From positions 1,798,001-1,862,000 of the forward strand of contig NZ_JACHNH010000001.1 in assembly GCF_014205335.1 (NCBI RefSeq): a stretch of 64,000 nucleotides of DNA. The letters are read 5' to 3'. Shown here one piece after another: positions 42,147 through 52,787 of this stretch. Both the position numbers and the translations under genes were made by a program. The DNA comes from Amorphoplanes digitatis. GTDB lineage: Bacteria > Actinomycetota > Actinomycetes > Mycobacteriales > Micromonosporaceae. How positions within the stretch are numbered: the stretch's first letter is position 1; each line of letters begins with the position of its first letter. The notes under the pieces are model-generated. The model had not been told where the DNA came from. It searched no databases and was given only the letters and a program-made list of their open reading frames with translations.

Positions 42147-43153
42147 GACACCTCCCAGACCATGGTCATCAGGCTTACCCCGCCGCCGAGGCCGAGCAGC
42201 AGCACCCGGTCGCCGGGCCGCAGCCGCGATCGGACCCGGGCGAGCTGCACGCCGAGCGTCGCGCTTGCCATGTTGCCCAGCTCGGGGACGGTCACCTCGA
42301 GCTTGTCGACCGGCACCCCGGCGATCTCCACGAACCGCTCCAGGTACGGCATCGTCACCTGGTGCACCAGCACCCGGGCGTAGTCGTCCCAGGTCAGGCC
42401 GGTGCGATGGTTGACCCGCTCGACCAGGCCCAGCCCGATCTTCTCGAAGACGCCGCGCAGCCGGTGCCCGTCGCCGGTGAAGTAGGTGTGCTCGTCGCCG
42501 CGCGGATGCCGCGATCCGCCGCCGAAGATGCCGCCGGCCGACCAGTGCCGCGAGTGCGTCTCGGCGTCCACGTCCAGGATCCCGCCGGTCGCCACCGGCT
42601 CGACCAGCACGGCCGCGCCCGCGTCGCCGAAGGTGTAGCCGGCGAAGGACCGCCGGGCCTGTGCCATGCCGTCCAGCCGCGGCCGCATCGCGCGGGTCGG
42701 CGTCTCGCCGGTCACCACCAGCGCACGGCGGGCCCGGCCGGCCAGGATCATCGAGCGGGCCAGGTCGATGCCGTTGAGGAAGCTGTTGCAGGCGTTCGTC
42801 ACGTCGAGCGCGTGCGCCCGGCCGCCCAGCGCCGCCTGGACGACGTGCGCGGTCGCCGGTTCGATCATGTCCCGCGTCGCCGAGGCGAACAGCAGCAGGT
42901 CGACGTCGAGCGCGTCCAGGCCGGCCTGCTCGAGGACCAGCCGGCCGGCGCCGATGGCCAGATCGGAGGCGTACTCGTCGTCGGCGGCGACCCGGCGCGT
43001 CTCGATGCCGGTGGTCTGCGCGAACATCCCGTCCGGCAGCGGCAGGCCACTTGCGACCGTGACGCGCCGCTGCAGGTCGGCGGTCGTCACCTGCTGTTCC
43101 GGCAGGAAGGAGGCCACCTGGGTGATGCCCACGCGGGGAGCGGTCATTGTCAT
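42143..43153 (-). CDS. OleA-like thiolase / 3-oxoacyl-ACP synthase III family
   Basis: A 336-residue thiolase-superfamily enzyme. Catalytic Cys122 in NACNSF, His264 in VHQVTMP and Asn294 in ELGNMAS make the FabH-type triad. E98 in RDMIEPATA, 24 residues before Cys122, occupies the place of the OleA glutamate that promotes head-to-head Claisen condensation; FabH enzymes have an uncharged residue there (recalled from known family members). OleA joins two fatty acyl-CoAs into a 2-alkyl-3-ketoacid. First gene of the operon, with 142 bases to the divergent antiporter, so the promoter must lie just upstream. A plain chain-starting KAS III remains possible. Confidence 0.85.
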   Translation of the reverse strand: MTMTAPRVGITQVASFLPEQQVTTADLQRRVTVASGLPLPDGMFAQTTGIETRRVAADDEYASDLAIGAGRLVLEQAGLDALDVDLLLFASATRDMIEPATAHVVQAALGGRAHALDVTNACNSFLNGIDLARSMILAGRARRALVVTGETPTRAMRPRLDGMAQARRSFAGYTFGDAGAAVLVEPVATGGILDVDAETHSRHWSAGGIFGGGSRHPRGDEHTYFTGDGHRLRGVFEKIGLGLVERVNHRTGLTWDDYARVLVHQVTMPYLERFVEIAGVPVDKLEVTVPELGNMASATLGVQLARVRSRLRPGDRVLLLGLGGGVSLMTMVWEVS

Positions 43154-43295
43154 GGGCGCCAGCCTTCGTCAATGCCGGGGTCCGCGGCGTGAGTAGAACG
43201 GCTCATTCTTTCCAGGTCCGGCGCTCAGGCACAGGGCCGCGGGACGTGGCTGATGCCACAGGCAGCTGCCGGCGCGCTCTCTAAGCTTTCGCGGT
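43154..43295. promoter_or_regulatory. Divergent promoter region, Ole-like operon / Na+/H+ antiporter
   Basis: A 142-base gap with starts on both sides. It must hold the promoter of the six-gene minus-strand cluster. No clear -10/-35 or operator dyad was found by eye. Confidence 0.4.
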
Positions 43296-44858
43296 ATGGA
43301 ACCCATTGCCGACACGGTGGTGCTGGTGGCGATCGCCGTGCTCGGCGCCGCGCTCGCACGCCGGCTCGGCCTCCTCGCGCCCCTCGTCCTGCTGGTTGCG
43401 GGCCTCGGCCTCTCCTACCTGCCGGGGCTGCCGAAGTTCGAGGTAGAGCCCGAACTCGTACTGATCGGCGTCCTGCCGCCGCTGCTCTACGTCGCCGCGC
43501 TGCAGACCAGCGTCGTCGCGTTCCGCCGCGCCCTGCGCCCGATCCTGCTGCTGGCGGTCGGGCTCGTGGTGGTGACCGCGTTGGCCGTCGGATTCGTCGT
43601 GCACGCGCTGCTGCCGGCCGGCGTGCCGCTGGCGGCCTGCGTCGCCCTCGGCGCCGTGGTGGCGCCGCCCGACGCGGTTTCGGCGACCGCGATCGCCCGC
43701 CGGATCGGCCTGCCCCGCCGGGTGGTCACCATCCTCGAGGGTGAGAGCCTGCTCAACGACGCGTCCGCGCTGGTGCTGCTCCGGATCGCCACCGGCGCGC
43801 TGGCCGGAACGGCAGTCGGCTTCTGGGACATCACCGAGGAGGTGGCCCTCAAGGCCGGCGGCGGGGTGCTGATCGGCATCGCCTTCGCGCTCGGCGCCGC
43901 CTGGCTGCACAAGAAGATCGAGGACCCGCTGCTGGACGACGCCGTATCGCTGCTCACCCCGTTCGTCGTGGTGATCGTGGCCGAGCGGTTGGAGACCTCC
44001 AGTGTGGTGGCCGTCGTGGTGGCCGGGCTCTACCTCGGACACCGGATCCCCTACCTGCTGTCGGCGACCTCGCGGTTGCAGATGGACGCGGTCTGGCGGC
44101 TGATCGTCTTCCTGCTGGAGGGCGTCGTCTTCCTCCTGGTCGGCCTGCAACTGCGCGAGCTCATCGGCCATGTCGAGCAGGACTGGGCCACCGCGATCTC
44201 GGTCACCCTCGCGGTCTTCCTGACCCTGGTCGTGGTCCGGTTCGCCTACCTCTATGCGGCCACCTACCTGGCCCGCCTGGTGCCGCGGGTCCGTGCCCGG
44301 GAGCAGCGGCCGCCGATCGCGGTGCCGACGGTGATCGCCTGGGCCGGCATGCGCGGCGTGGTCACCCTGGCCGCCGCGCTGACCCTTGAGGCGAGCCACG
44401 GCCTGCCGCGCGACCTGTTCGTCTTCGTCGCGTTCGCGATCATCGTGCTCACCCTGCTGATCCACGGCACCACCCTGCCGATGCTGGCCCGCCGCCTCGG
44501 CGTCGTGGAGGACAACAGCGCCGAGGACGCCCTGGCCGAGGCCGGCGTGCAGCACGCGGCCAGCCGGGCGGCGCTGGAGCGGCTCGAGGAGCAGGCCGGC
44601 GGCGCGCCGAGCTCGGTGGTCGACCGGCTGCGGGCGCTGACCGGCAGCCGGGCCAACGTCGCCTGGGAGCGGCTGGGCAATCAGGACCAGGAGACCCCGT
44701 CGGCCGCGTACGGTCGGCTGCGGCGGGAGATGATTGCCGCGGAGCGCCACGTCTTCAAGGTCGCCCGCAACGAGGGGCGCATCTCCGAAGAGGTGCTCAA
44801 CCGCGCACAGCGCGAGCTCGACCTCGAAGAGTCCCAGCTGAACCGGAGTGAAGATTGA
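43296..44858 (+). CDS. CPA1 family Na+/H+ antiporter (NhaP/YjcE type)
   Basis: A 520-residue membrane protein with about 12 hydrophobic helices over residues 5-400, then a charged cytoplasmic tail of about 120 residues. Family features include GAVVAPPDAVSATAIARRIGLP, EGESLLNDASALVL with the ion-binding Asp (near residue 149-163), and AWAGMRGVVTLAAALTLE near 348-365. It exchanges sodium or potassium for protons to control pH and salt. Its stop overlaps the TTG start of the UBP zinc-finger gene (TTGA), and that gene overlaps panE-like, so the three form one operon. Confidence 0.93.
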   Translation: MEPIADTVVLVAIAVLGAALARRLGLLAPLVLLVAGLGLSYLPGLPKFEVEPELVLIGVLPPLLYVAALQTSVVAFRRALRPILLLAVGLVVVTALAVGFVVHALLPAGVPLAACVALGAVVAPPDAVSATAIARRIGLPRRVVTILEGESLLNDASALVLLRIATGALAGTAVGFWDITEEVALKAGGGVLIGIAFALGAAWLHKKIEDPLLDDAVSLLTPFVVVIVAERLETSSVVAVVVAGLYLGHRIPYLLSATSRLQMDAVWRLIVFLLEGVVFLLVGLQLRELIGHVEQDWATAISVTLAVFLTLVVVRFAYLYAATYLARLVPRVRAREQRPPIAVPTVIAWAGMRGVVTLAAALTLEASHGLPRDLFVFVAFAIIVLTLLIHGTTLPMLARRLGVVEDNSAEDALAEAGVQHAASRAALERLEEQAGGAPSSVVDRLRALTGSRANVAWERLGNQDQETPSAAYGRLRREMIAAERHVFKVARNEGRISEEVLNRAQRELDLEESQLNRSED

Positions 44859-45118
44859 CCTGCCAGCATCTCAAGGAAGCCGGCGCGCCGGAACCGCGTG
44901 CGCCGTACGAGGGTGGCTGCCCGGAGTGCGTGGCCGACGGCCACCACGACTGGGTGCACCTGCGCCTCTGCCTCGGCTGTGGGCACGTGGCCTGCTGTGA
45001 CTCCTCGCCGCGCCGGCACATGTCCCGGCACCACGAGACCGAGGATCATCCGGTGATGCGCTCCTACGAGCCGGGCGAGACCTGGCGGTGGTGTTTCGTG
45101 GACGAGATCCTCGGATGA
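44855..45118 (+). CDS. UBP-type zinc-finger protein
   Basis: An 87-residue protein of a single ZnF-UBP domain (PF02148 type). It has CQHLKEAG at the N terminus and metal ligands in GCPECVADGHHDWVHLRLCLGCGHVACCD near residue 21-49, then HMSRHHETEDHPV. TTG start, overlapping the antiporter stop by four bases; the stop overlaps the next ATG (ATGA). In eukaryotes this fold binds ubiquitin C termini; in actinomycetes it is common as a small stand-alone protein, often next to CPA1 antiporters, and its role is unknown. A regulatory partner of the antiporter is inferred from position. Confidence 0.9.
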   Translation: MTCQHLKEAGAPEPRAPYEGGCPECVADGHHDWVHLRLCLGCGHVACCDSSPRRHMSRHHETEDHPVMRSYEPGETWRWCFVDEILG

Positions 45119-46035
45119 GGACGCTGTTCGTCGGCGCCGGGGCGACCGGCGGCTACTTCGGCGGCCGGCTGGCCGAGGCCGGCCGGGACGTCACGTTCCT
45201 GGTCCGGCCCGGCCGGGCGGCGGTGCTCGCCGATCGCGGCCTGCGGATCCATTCGCCCGACGGCGAGAGCGTCATCAAGGCGCGCACGGTGATTGCGGAC
45301 GCGCTCGACGGGCCGTACGACCTGATCGTGGTCGCGGTGAAGGGCTACGGCCTGGGCGCCGCGATCGCCGACCTGCGGCCGGCGGTCGGGCCGGAGACGG
45401 TGATCGTGCCCCTGCTCAACGGCATGCGGCACGTCGACGCCCTGGTGGCGGCGTTCGGCGCCGGGCACGTGTACGGCGGCGTCTGCATGATCGCGGGCAC
45501 GCTCGACGACGACGGCGACGTCGTGCAACTGACCGGCCTGCACCGGCTCGCGTACGGGCCGCTGGACGGCGGCGCGGACCCGCGGCTGGCGGCGGTGGGC
45601 GAGGCGCTGTCGGGTGGCGGCTTCGCCTCCGAGCCGACGACCGGGATCGTCGCGCGGATGTGGGAGAAGTGGCTCTTCCTGGCCGCCCTCGGGGTGGCGA
45701 CGACGCTCCTGCGCGGCACGGTCGGCGACATCACGGCGGCGCCCGGCGGCCTGGCCTTCGCCGAGCGGGTGGCGGACGAGGCGATCGCGATCGGCACGGC
45801 GGCCGGCCACCCGCCCCGCGCGGCGGCGGTGGAGTTCCTGCGTGCCGGCCTGACGGCCCGCGACGTGCCGACGACCTCGTCGCTGTACCGGGACATGCGG
45901 GCGGGCCGCCCGGTGGAGGCCGACGAGATCGTCGGTGACCTGGTGGCGCACGCGGAGCGGCTGGGTGTGGACGCCCCGCTGTTCGCGGCGGCGTACACGA
46001 GCCTGTCGATTTACGCCCGCGGCAGGGAGGACTGA
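45115..46035 (+). CDS. 2-dehydropantoate 2-reductase family (PanE/ApbA)
   Basis: A 306-residue NADP-dependent ketopantoate reductase-like protein. The Rossmann start is LFVGAGATGGYFGGRLAEAG (GxGxxG, residues 4-23), VAVKGYGL near 73-80 contains the catalytic Lys, and EKWLFLAALGVATTL near 184-198 has the second Lys. Family members reduce 2-ketopantoate to pantoate for CoA synthesis, but many are side-branch enzymes for related 2-keto acids. ATG 45115 lies in the ATGA overlap with the zinc-finger stop; an in-frame start at 45088 lies inside that gene. Co-transcribed with the antiporter by the overlaps. Confidence 0.87.
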   Translation: MRTLFVGAGATGGYFGGRLAEAGRDVTFLVRPGRAAVLADRGLRIHSPDGESVIKARTVIADALDGPYDLIVVAVKGYGLGAAIADLRPAVGPETVIVPLLNGMRHVDALVAAFGAGHVYGGVCMIAGTLDDDGDVVQLTGLHRLAYGPLDGGADPRLAAVGEALSGGGFASEPTTGIVARMWEKWLFLAALGVATTLLRGTVGDITAAPGGLAFAERVADEAIAIGTAAGHPPRAAAVEFLRAGLTARDVPTTSSLYRDMRAGRPVEADEIVGDLVAHAERLGVDAPLFAAAYTSLSIYARGRED

Positions 46036-46205
46036 ACGGCCCTATGCTCGGTGACGACGCTCACGTGTAAGCGGGAAGTATCGGCGGGTAACCGGACAGT
46101 CGCGGGGCCGCCCTCGGTGCGGTCGGTGAGAATTACCGCAGACGTGCCCGCGGCGAGGCCCTCGCGACCGCCGGGCACACCGACGGTCGAGGGCGGGAGC
46201 AGCAC
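46036..46205. promoter_or_regulatory. Upstream region of the glgX-treY-treZ operon
   Basis: A 170-base gap. A ribosome site GGGCGGGAG lies just before the glgX ATG. The sequence is GC-rich with no clear dyad; the operon promoter should be here. Confidence 0.4.
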
Positions 46206-48317
<2,112 letters not shown>

Positions 48318-48318
48318 A

Positions 48319-50601
48319 TTGCACCCCTCTGCCACCTACCGCGTCCAGGTCCACCCCGGCTTCCCCCTGAAGGACACCGCCGAGCTCGTCGACTACCTGG
48401 CCGACCTCGGCGTCAGTCACCTGTACACCGCGCCCCTGCTCACCGCGGTGCCCGGCTCCGGGCACGGCTACGACGTGGTCGACCACGGCCAGGTCAGCCC
48501 GGCACTCGGCGGCGAGCAGGGCCGGCTGGCGCTCAAGGCGGCCCTGGACGCGGCCGGGCTGGGCCTGGTGATCGACATCGTGCCCAACCACGCCGGCGTC
48601 GCCATGCCCGCCGCGAACCCGACGTGGTGGGAGGTGCTGCGCGACGGGCGGTCCTCGGCGTACGCGAAGTTCTACGACATCGACTGGTCCCGGGGCCGGC
48701 TGCTGCTGCCGGTGCTGGCCGACGAGCCGGACGCCCTCGAGAAGCTGACCATCGAGGACTCCGGGCAGGGCCGGGAGCTGCGCTACTTCGACCGGCGCTT
48801 CCCGATCGCCGACGGCACCGGCGAGGGCACCCCGCGGGAGGTGCACGACCGCCAGCACTACGAGCTGGTCGCCTGGACCCGCGGCGACTCGGAGCTGGGC
48901 TACCGCCGGTTCTTCTCGATCGTCGACCTGGCCGGGCTGCGGGTCGAGGACCCGGAGGTCTTCGAGGCCACCCACCGCGAGATCCTGCGCTGGTACGCCG
49001 AGGGCGGCGTGCAGGGCATCCGGGTGGACCACCCGGACGGCCTGCGCGACCCGGGCGGCTACCTGCACCGGCTGCGCGAGGCCGCGCCGGACGCCTGGAT
49101 CGTGATCGAGAAGATCCTCGAGCCGGGTGAGAAGCTGCCGCGGTGGCCGGTGGCCGGCACCACCGGCTACGACGCGCTCGCCGAGGTCTGCGGCGTCTTC
49201 GTCGACCCGGGCACCGAGGCGTTCTTCGACACCCTCGACCATCACCTGATCGGGGGCGAGACCAGCTGGCAGGACCTGGTGCACCGGACCAAGCTGCACG
49301 TCGCCACCGTCCAGCTCGCCGCCGAGCTGGCCCGGATGTGCCGGCTCGTGCCCGAGATCGCGGCCGCGCCGCGGGCGCTCGCCGAGCTCGCCGCCTGCTT
49401 CCCCGTCTACCGCTCCTACCTGCCGACCGGCACCCGGCATCTGGCCGAGGCCCGGTCCGAGGCCGGCCGCCGCCAGCCCGCGCTCATCGGCGTCCTCGAC
49501 CAGCTCACCGCCCGGCTGCGTGACCCGGACGACGAGCTGGCGGTGCGGTTCCAGCAGTACACCGGCGCGGTAATGGCCAAGGGCGTCGAGGACACCGCGT
49601 TCTACCGGTGGACCCGGTTCACCGCCCGCAACGAGGTCGGCGGTGACCCGTCGAAGTTCAGCGTGCACCCGGACGGGTTCCACGACCACGCGCAGGAGCG
49701 GCAGCAGTGGTGGCCCACGGGCATGACCACGCTGTCCACCCACGACACCAAGCGCAGCGAGGACGTCCGGGCCCGGCTCGCCGTGCTCTCCGAACTGCCC
49801 GGCGACTGGACCGAGGTGGTACGCCGCTGGGTGCGTACCGCCCCGCTGCCGGACCCGGCCCTGGCACACCTGATCTGGCAGGCGGCCGTCGGTGCCTGGC
49901 CGATCGAGCGGGACCGGCTACAGGCGTACGCGCTCAAGGCCGCGCGCGAGAGCGGCGCCGTCACCACCTGGCGGCGCCCCGACGAGAAGTTCGAGACCGC
50001 GCTGCGGGAGATGGTCGACCGGATCTACGACGACCCGGCCCTGCACGGCGAGGTCGCCGACTTCGCGGCCTCGATCACGCCGCCCGGCTGGTCCAACTCG
50101 CTGGGCCAGAAGCTGGTACAGCTCGCCATGCCCGGCGTGCCGGACACCTACCAGGGCACCGAGCTCTGGGACTTCTCCCTTGTCGATCCCGACAACCGGC
50201 GGCCGGTCGACTTCGGCCTGCGCCGGGAGCTGCTCGGCCGCGTCGACGACGGCTGGCAGCCGCCTATCGACGCAACCGGCGCCGCGAAGCTGCTGGTCAC
50301 CGGCCGGACGCTGCGCCTGCGCCGTCGCCGGCCCGAGCTGTTCACCGGCTACCGGCCGGTCTTCGCCGACGGCCGGGTCCGCGACCATGTGATGGCCTTC
50401 GACCGCGGCGGCGCGGTGGCGGTGGCGACCCGCCTGCCGGTCGGATTGTCACGCCACGGCGGGTGGCACGACACGTCGCTGTCACTCGACGGCCACACCT
50501 GGACGGAAGTCTTCACAAATACCAGCTACGGCGGCAGCAGGCTGGCGGTGGCCGAACTCCTGCACACGTACCCCGTCGCGCTCCTGGTGCGAGAGCAGTG
50601 A
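48319..50601 (+). CDS. treY: Maltooligosyl trehalose synthase TreY
   Basis: A 760-residue GH13 enzyme that turns the reducing end of maltodextrin into an alpha,alpha-1,1 linkage. The family N terminus SATYRVQVHPGFPL is at residue 3-16, followed by LYTAPLLTAVPGSGHGYDVVDHG, DIVPNHAG near 93-100, and GIRVDHPDGL (catalytic Asp) near 233-242. TTG 48319 was chosen: it lies one base after the glgX stop and gives the typical N terminus. An in-frame ATG at 48295 would overlap glgX by 23 bases and is the alternative. It overlaps treZ by four bases. Confidence 0.94.
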   Translation: MHPSATYRVQVHPGFPLKDTAELVDYLADLGVSHLYTAPLLTAVPGSGHGYDVVDHGQVSPALGGEQGRLALKAALDAAGLGLVIDIVPNHAGVAMPAANPTWWEVLRDGRSSAYAKFYDIDWSRGRLLLPVLADEPDALEKLTIEDSGQGRELRYFDRRFPIADGTGEGTPREVHDRQHYELVAWTRGDSELGYRRFFSIVDLAGLRVEDPEVFEATHREILRWYAEGGVQGIRVDHPDGLRDPGGYLHRLREAAPDAWIVIEKILEPGEKLPRWPVAGTTGYDALAEVCGVFVDPGTEAFFDTLDHHLIGGETSWQDLVHRTKLHVATVQLAAELARMCRLVPEIAAAPRALAELAACFPVYRSYLPTGTRHLAEARSEAGRRQPALIGVLDQLTARLRDPDDELAVRFQQYTGAVMAKGVEDTAFYRWTRFTARNEVGGDPSKFSVHPDGFHDHAQERQQWWPTGMTTLSTHDTKRSEDVRARLAVLSELPGDWTEVVRRWVRTAPLPDPALAHLIWQAAVGAWPIERDRLQAYALKAARESGAVTTWRRPDEKFETALREMVDRIYDDPALHGEVADFAASITPPGWSNSLGQKLVQLAMPGVPDTYQGTELWDFSLVDPDNRRPVDFGLRRELLGRVDDGWQPPIDATGAAKLLVTGRTLRLRRRRPELFTGYRPVFADGRVRDHVMAFDRGGAVAVATRLPVGLSRHGGWHDTSLSLDGHTWTEVFTNTSYGGSRLAVAELLHTYPVALLVREQ

Positions 50602-52328
50602 CGCGCTTCGGGGTGTGGGCGCCGGAGCAGGCGGTCAGGCTGCGCATCGACGGGACGGACCGGGAGATGGAGCGGGGCGACGACGGCTGGTGGCGCGCGG
50701 ACGTGCCGGAGGCGGGACACGGCACGGACTACGCCTACCTGCTGGCCGGCCACGACCGCCCCCTGCCCGACCCGCGCTCGCCGTGGCAGCCGGCGGGCGT
50801 GCACGGCCCCAGCCGGGTCTACGACCACTCGGCCTTCGGCTGGACCGACGGCGCCTGGACCGGCCGCCAGCTTCCCGGCTCCGTGCTGTACGAGCTGCAC
50901 GTCGGCACGTTCACCGCCGAGGGCACCTTCGACGCGGCCGCCGCGCGCCTGGACCACCTCGCCGACCTCGGCGTCGACCTCGTCGAGCTGCTGCCCGTCG
51001 CCTCCTTCAACGGCGAGCACAACTGGGGATACGACGGGGTCTGCTGGTACGCGCCGCACGAGGCGTACGGCGGGCCGGACGGGCTGAAGCGGTTCGTCGA
51101 CGCCGCTCACGGCCGGGGCATCGGCGTCGTGCTCGACGTCGTCTACAACCACTTCGGCCCGAGCGGCGCGTACGCGCCGATGTTCGCGCCGTACCTGAGC
51201 GCCGGCGCCAACCCGTGGGGTGCCGCGGTCAACCTCGACGGCCCGCTGTCGCAGGGTGTCCGCCGCTACGTCATCGACAGCGCCCTCGCCTGGCTGCGCG
51301 ACTACCACGTCGACGGCCTGCGGCTCGACGCCGTGCACGCGCTCGTCGACAACGGCGCGGTCAACCTGCTCGAGGAGCTGGCGGTCGAGGTGGACGCCCT
51401 CTCCACCCACCTCAACCGCCCGCTGTCGCTGATCGCCGAGTCGGACCTGAACGACCCGCGGCTGATCACCCCGCGCGAGGCCGGCGGTCACGGCCTGCCG
51501 GCGCAGTGGAACGACGACGCGCACCACGCCCTGCACGCGCTGCTCACCGGCGAGCGGCAGGGCTACTACGGCGACTTCGGCTCGCTGGAGTGCCTGGAGA
51601 CGGTGCTGACCGGCGCGTTCTTCCACGCCGGCACGTGGTCCAGCTTCCGCCGGCGCCGGCACGGCCGCCCGGTCGACCGCGCCCGGACGCCGGGGCACCG
51701 CTTCGTCGCGTACCTGCAGAACCACGACCAGATCGGCAACCGCGCGACCGGCGACCGGCTGTCGGCGAGCCTGTCGCCCGGCCTGCTCAAGATCGGCGCG
51801 ACGCTGCTGTTCACCTCGCCGTTCACGCCGATGCTGTTCATGGGCGAGGAGTGGGCGGCGAGCAGCCCCTGGCAGTTCTTCACCAGCCACCCCGAGCCCG
51901 AGCTGGCCGCGGCGGTGCAGAACGGCCGGCGGCGCGAGTTCGCCGCGCACGGCTGGGCCGAGGCCGAGGTGCCGGACCCGCAGGACCCGGCGACGCTGCT
52001 GCGGTCGAAGCTGGACTGGTCCGAGCGGGAGAAGCCCGGCCACGCGGAGATCCTCGACCTGTACCGGCGGCTCATCGCGCTGCGCCGGAGCCGGGCCGAC
52101 CTGTCGGACCCGCGGCTGGACCGGGTCGAGGTCCGGCACGGCGACCGGTACGTGGTGATACGCCGCGGCGACTGTGCCGTCGCCGCGAACCTCGCCGGGG
52201 TGCCCCGAACGGTCAGCCTGCCCGCGGCGCCGCGCGGCGTGCTGCTGGCGACCGGGCCGGGCGTGGTACTGCAACGCGACCGGGTCGACCTGCCGCCGGA
52301 GACCGCCGCGGTGATCGCCCTCGGCTAG
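50598..52328 (+). CDS. treZ: Malto-oligosyltrehalose trehalohydrolase TreZ
   Basis: A 576-residue GH13 enzyme releasing free trehalose from maltooligosyl trehalose. It starts FGVWAPEQAVRLRIDG (CBM48-like), then VVYNHFGPSG near 176-185, GLRLDAVHALVD (catalytic Asp near 240), IAESDLNDPRL (Glu) and YLQNHDQIGNR near 373-383. GTG 50598 lies in the GTGA overlap with the treY stop, so translation is coupled. Together glgX, treY and treZ make trehalose from glycogen without needing UDP-glucose, a stress and spore-protection pathway in actinomycetes. Confidence 0.95.
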   Translation: MTRFGVWAPEQAVRLRIDGTDREMERGDDGWWRADVPEAGHGTDYAYLLAGHDRPLPDPRSPWQPAGVHGPSRVYDHSAFGWTDGAWTGRQLPGSVLYELHVGTFTAEGTFDAAAARLDHLADLGVDLVELLPVASFNGEHNWGYDGVCWYAPHEAYGGPDGLKRFVDAAHGRGIGVVLDVVYNHFGPSGAYAPMFAPYLSAGANPWGAAVNLDGPLSQGVRRYVIDSALAWLRDYHVDGLRLDAVHALVDNGAVNLLEELAVEVDALSTHLNRPLSLIAESDLNDPRLITPREAGGHGLPAQWNDDAHHALHALLTGERQGYYGDFGSLECLETVLTGAFFHAGTWSSFRRRRHGRPVDRARTPGHRFVAYLQNHDQIGNRATGDRLSASLSPGLLKIGATLLFTSPFTPMLFMGEEWAASSPWQFFTSHPEPELAAAVQNGRRREFAAHGWAEAEVPDPQDPATLLRSKLDWSEREKPGHAEILDLYRRLIALRRSRADLSDPRLDRVEVRHGDRYVVIRRGDCAVAANLAGVPRTVSLPAAPRGVLLATGPGVVLQRDRVDLPPETAAVIALG

Positions 52329-52347
52329 GTCGCACCCGTAGGTCACC

Positions 52348-52731
52348 ATGGTCGTCATGTGGGGACGAAAGAAGCGCGGCGGGCGCAAGAAGAGCAGGTG
52401 GTACGACGGCTGCGACAGCTGCGACTGCGACGTCTGTGACCTGCCGTGCTGCGACTTCGGCCTGCTGAGCACGGCGCTGCTCGCCTTCGCCGGCCTGGGT
52501 GCGCGCGGGCGGTCGCGGCGCACCGACGCCGCCGTGTCCGCCGCCATCCGCGGCTACCGCAGGGTCTCGCCCCGGCTGCCCACCCGCTGCCGCTACACGC
52601 CGACGTGCAGCGCCTACGGTCTCGAGGCCGTGCGGCGCTACGGCACCGGCAAGGGGCTGCGGCTGACGGCCGGCCGGCTGCGGCGCTGCCGGCCGGGTGT
52701 CGCGTTCGGGACCGCGGACCCCGTTCCGTGA
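52348..52731 (+). CDS. yidD: YidD membrane protein insertion factor homologue with a Cys-rich extension
   Basis: A 127-residue protein. About residues 61-127 match YidD (DUF37): AIRGYRRVSPRLPTRCRYTPTCSAYGLEAVRRYG, with both conserved Cys, and a C terminus ending in ADPVP. Residues 1-60 are unusual: basic KKRGGRKK, then six cysteines C22, C25, C27, C30, C34, C35 in a CDSCDCDVCDLPCC arrangement, and a short hydrophobic segment. YidD normally sits in the rnpA-yidC locus; here it stands alone after treZ. In-frame ATG 52357 is another possible start. A metal-binding or palmitoylation-like role for the Cys cluster is speculation. Confidence 0.82.
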   Translation: MVVMWGRKKRGGRKKSRWYDGCDSCDCDVCDLPCCDFGLLSTALLAFAGLGARGRSRRTDAAVSAAIRGYRRVSPRLPTRCRYTPTCSAYGLEAVRRYGTGKGLRLTAGRLRRCRPGVAFGTADPVP

Positions 52732-52787
52732 CATTGGTCGGGCATCATTGCCGCTCCGAGAACGGGTAACGAAGGGCATTGCCGACG

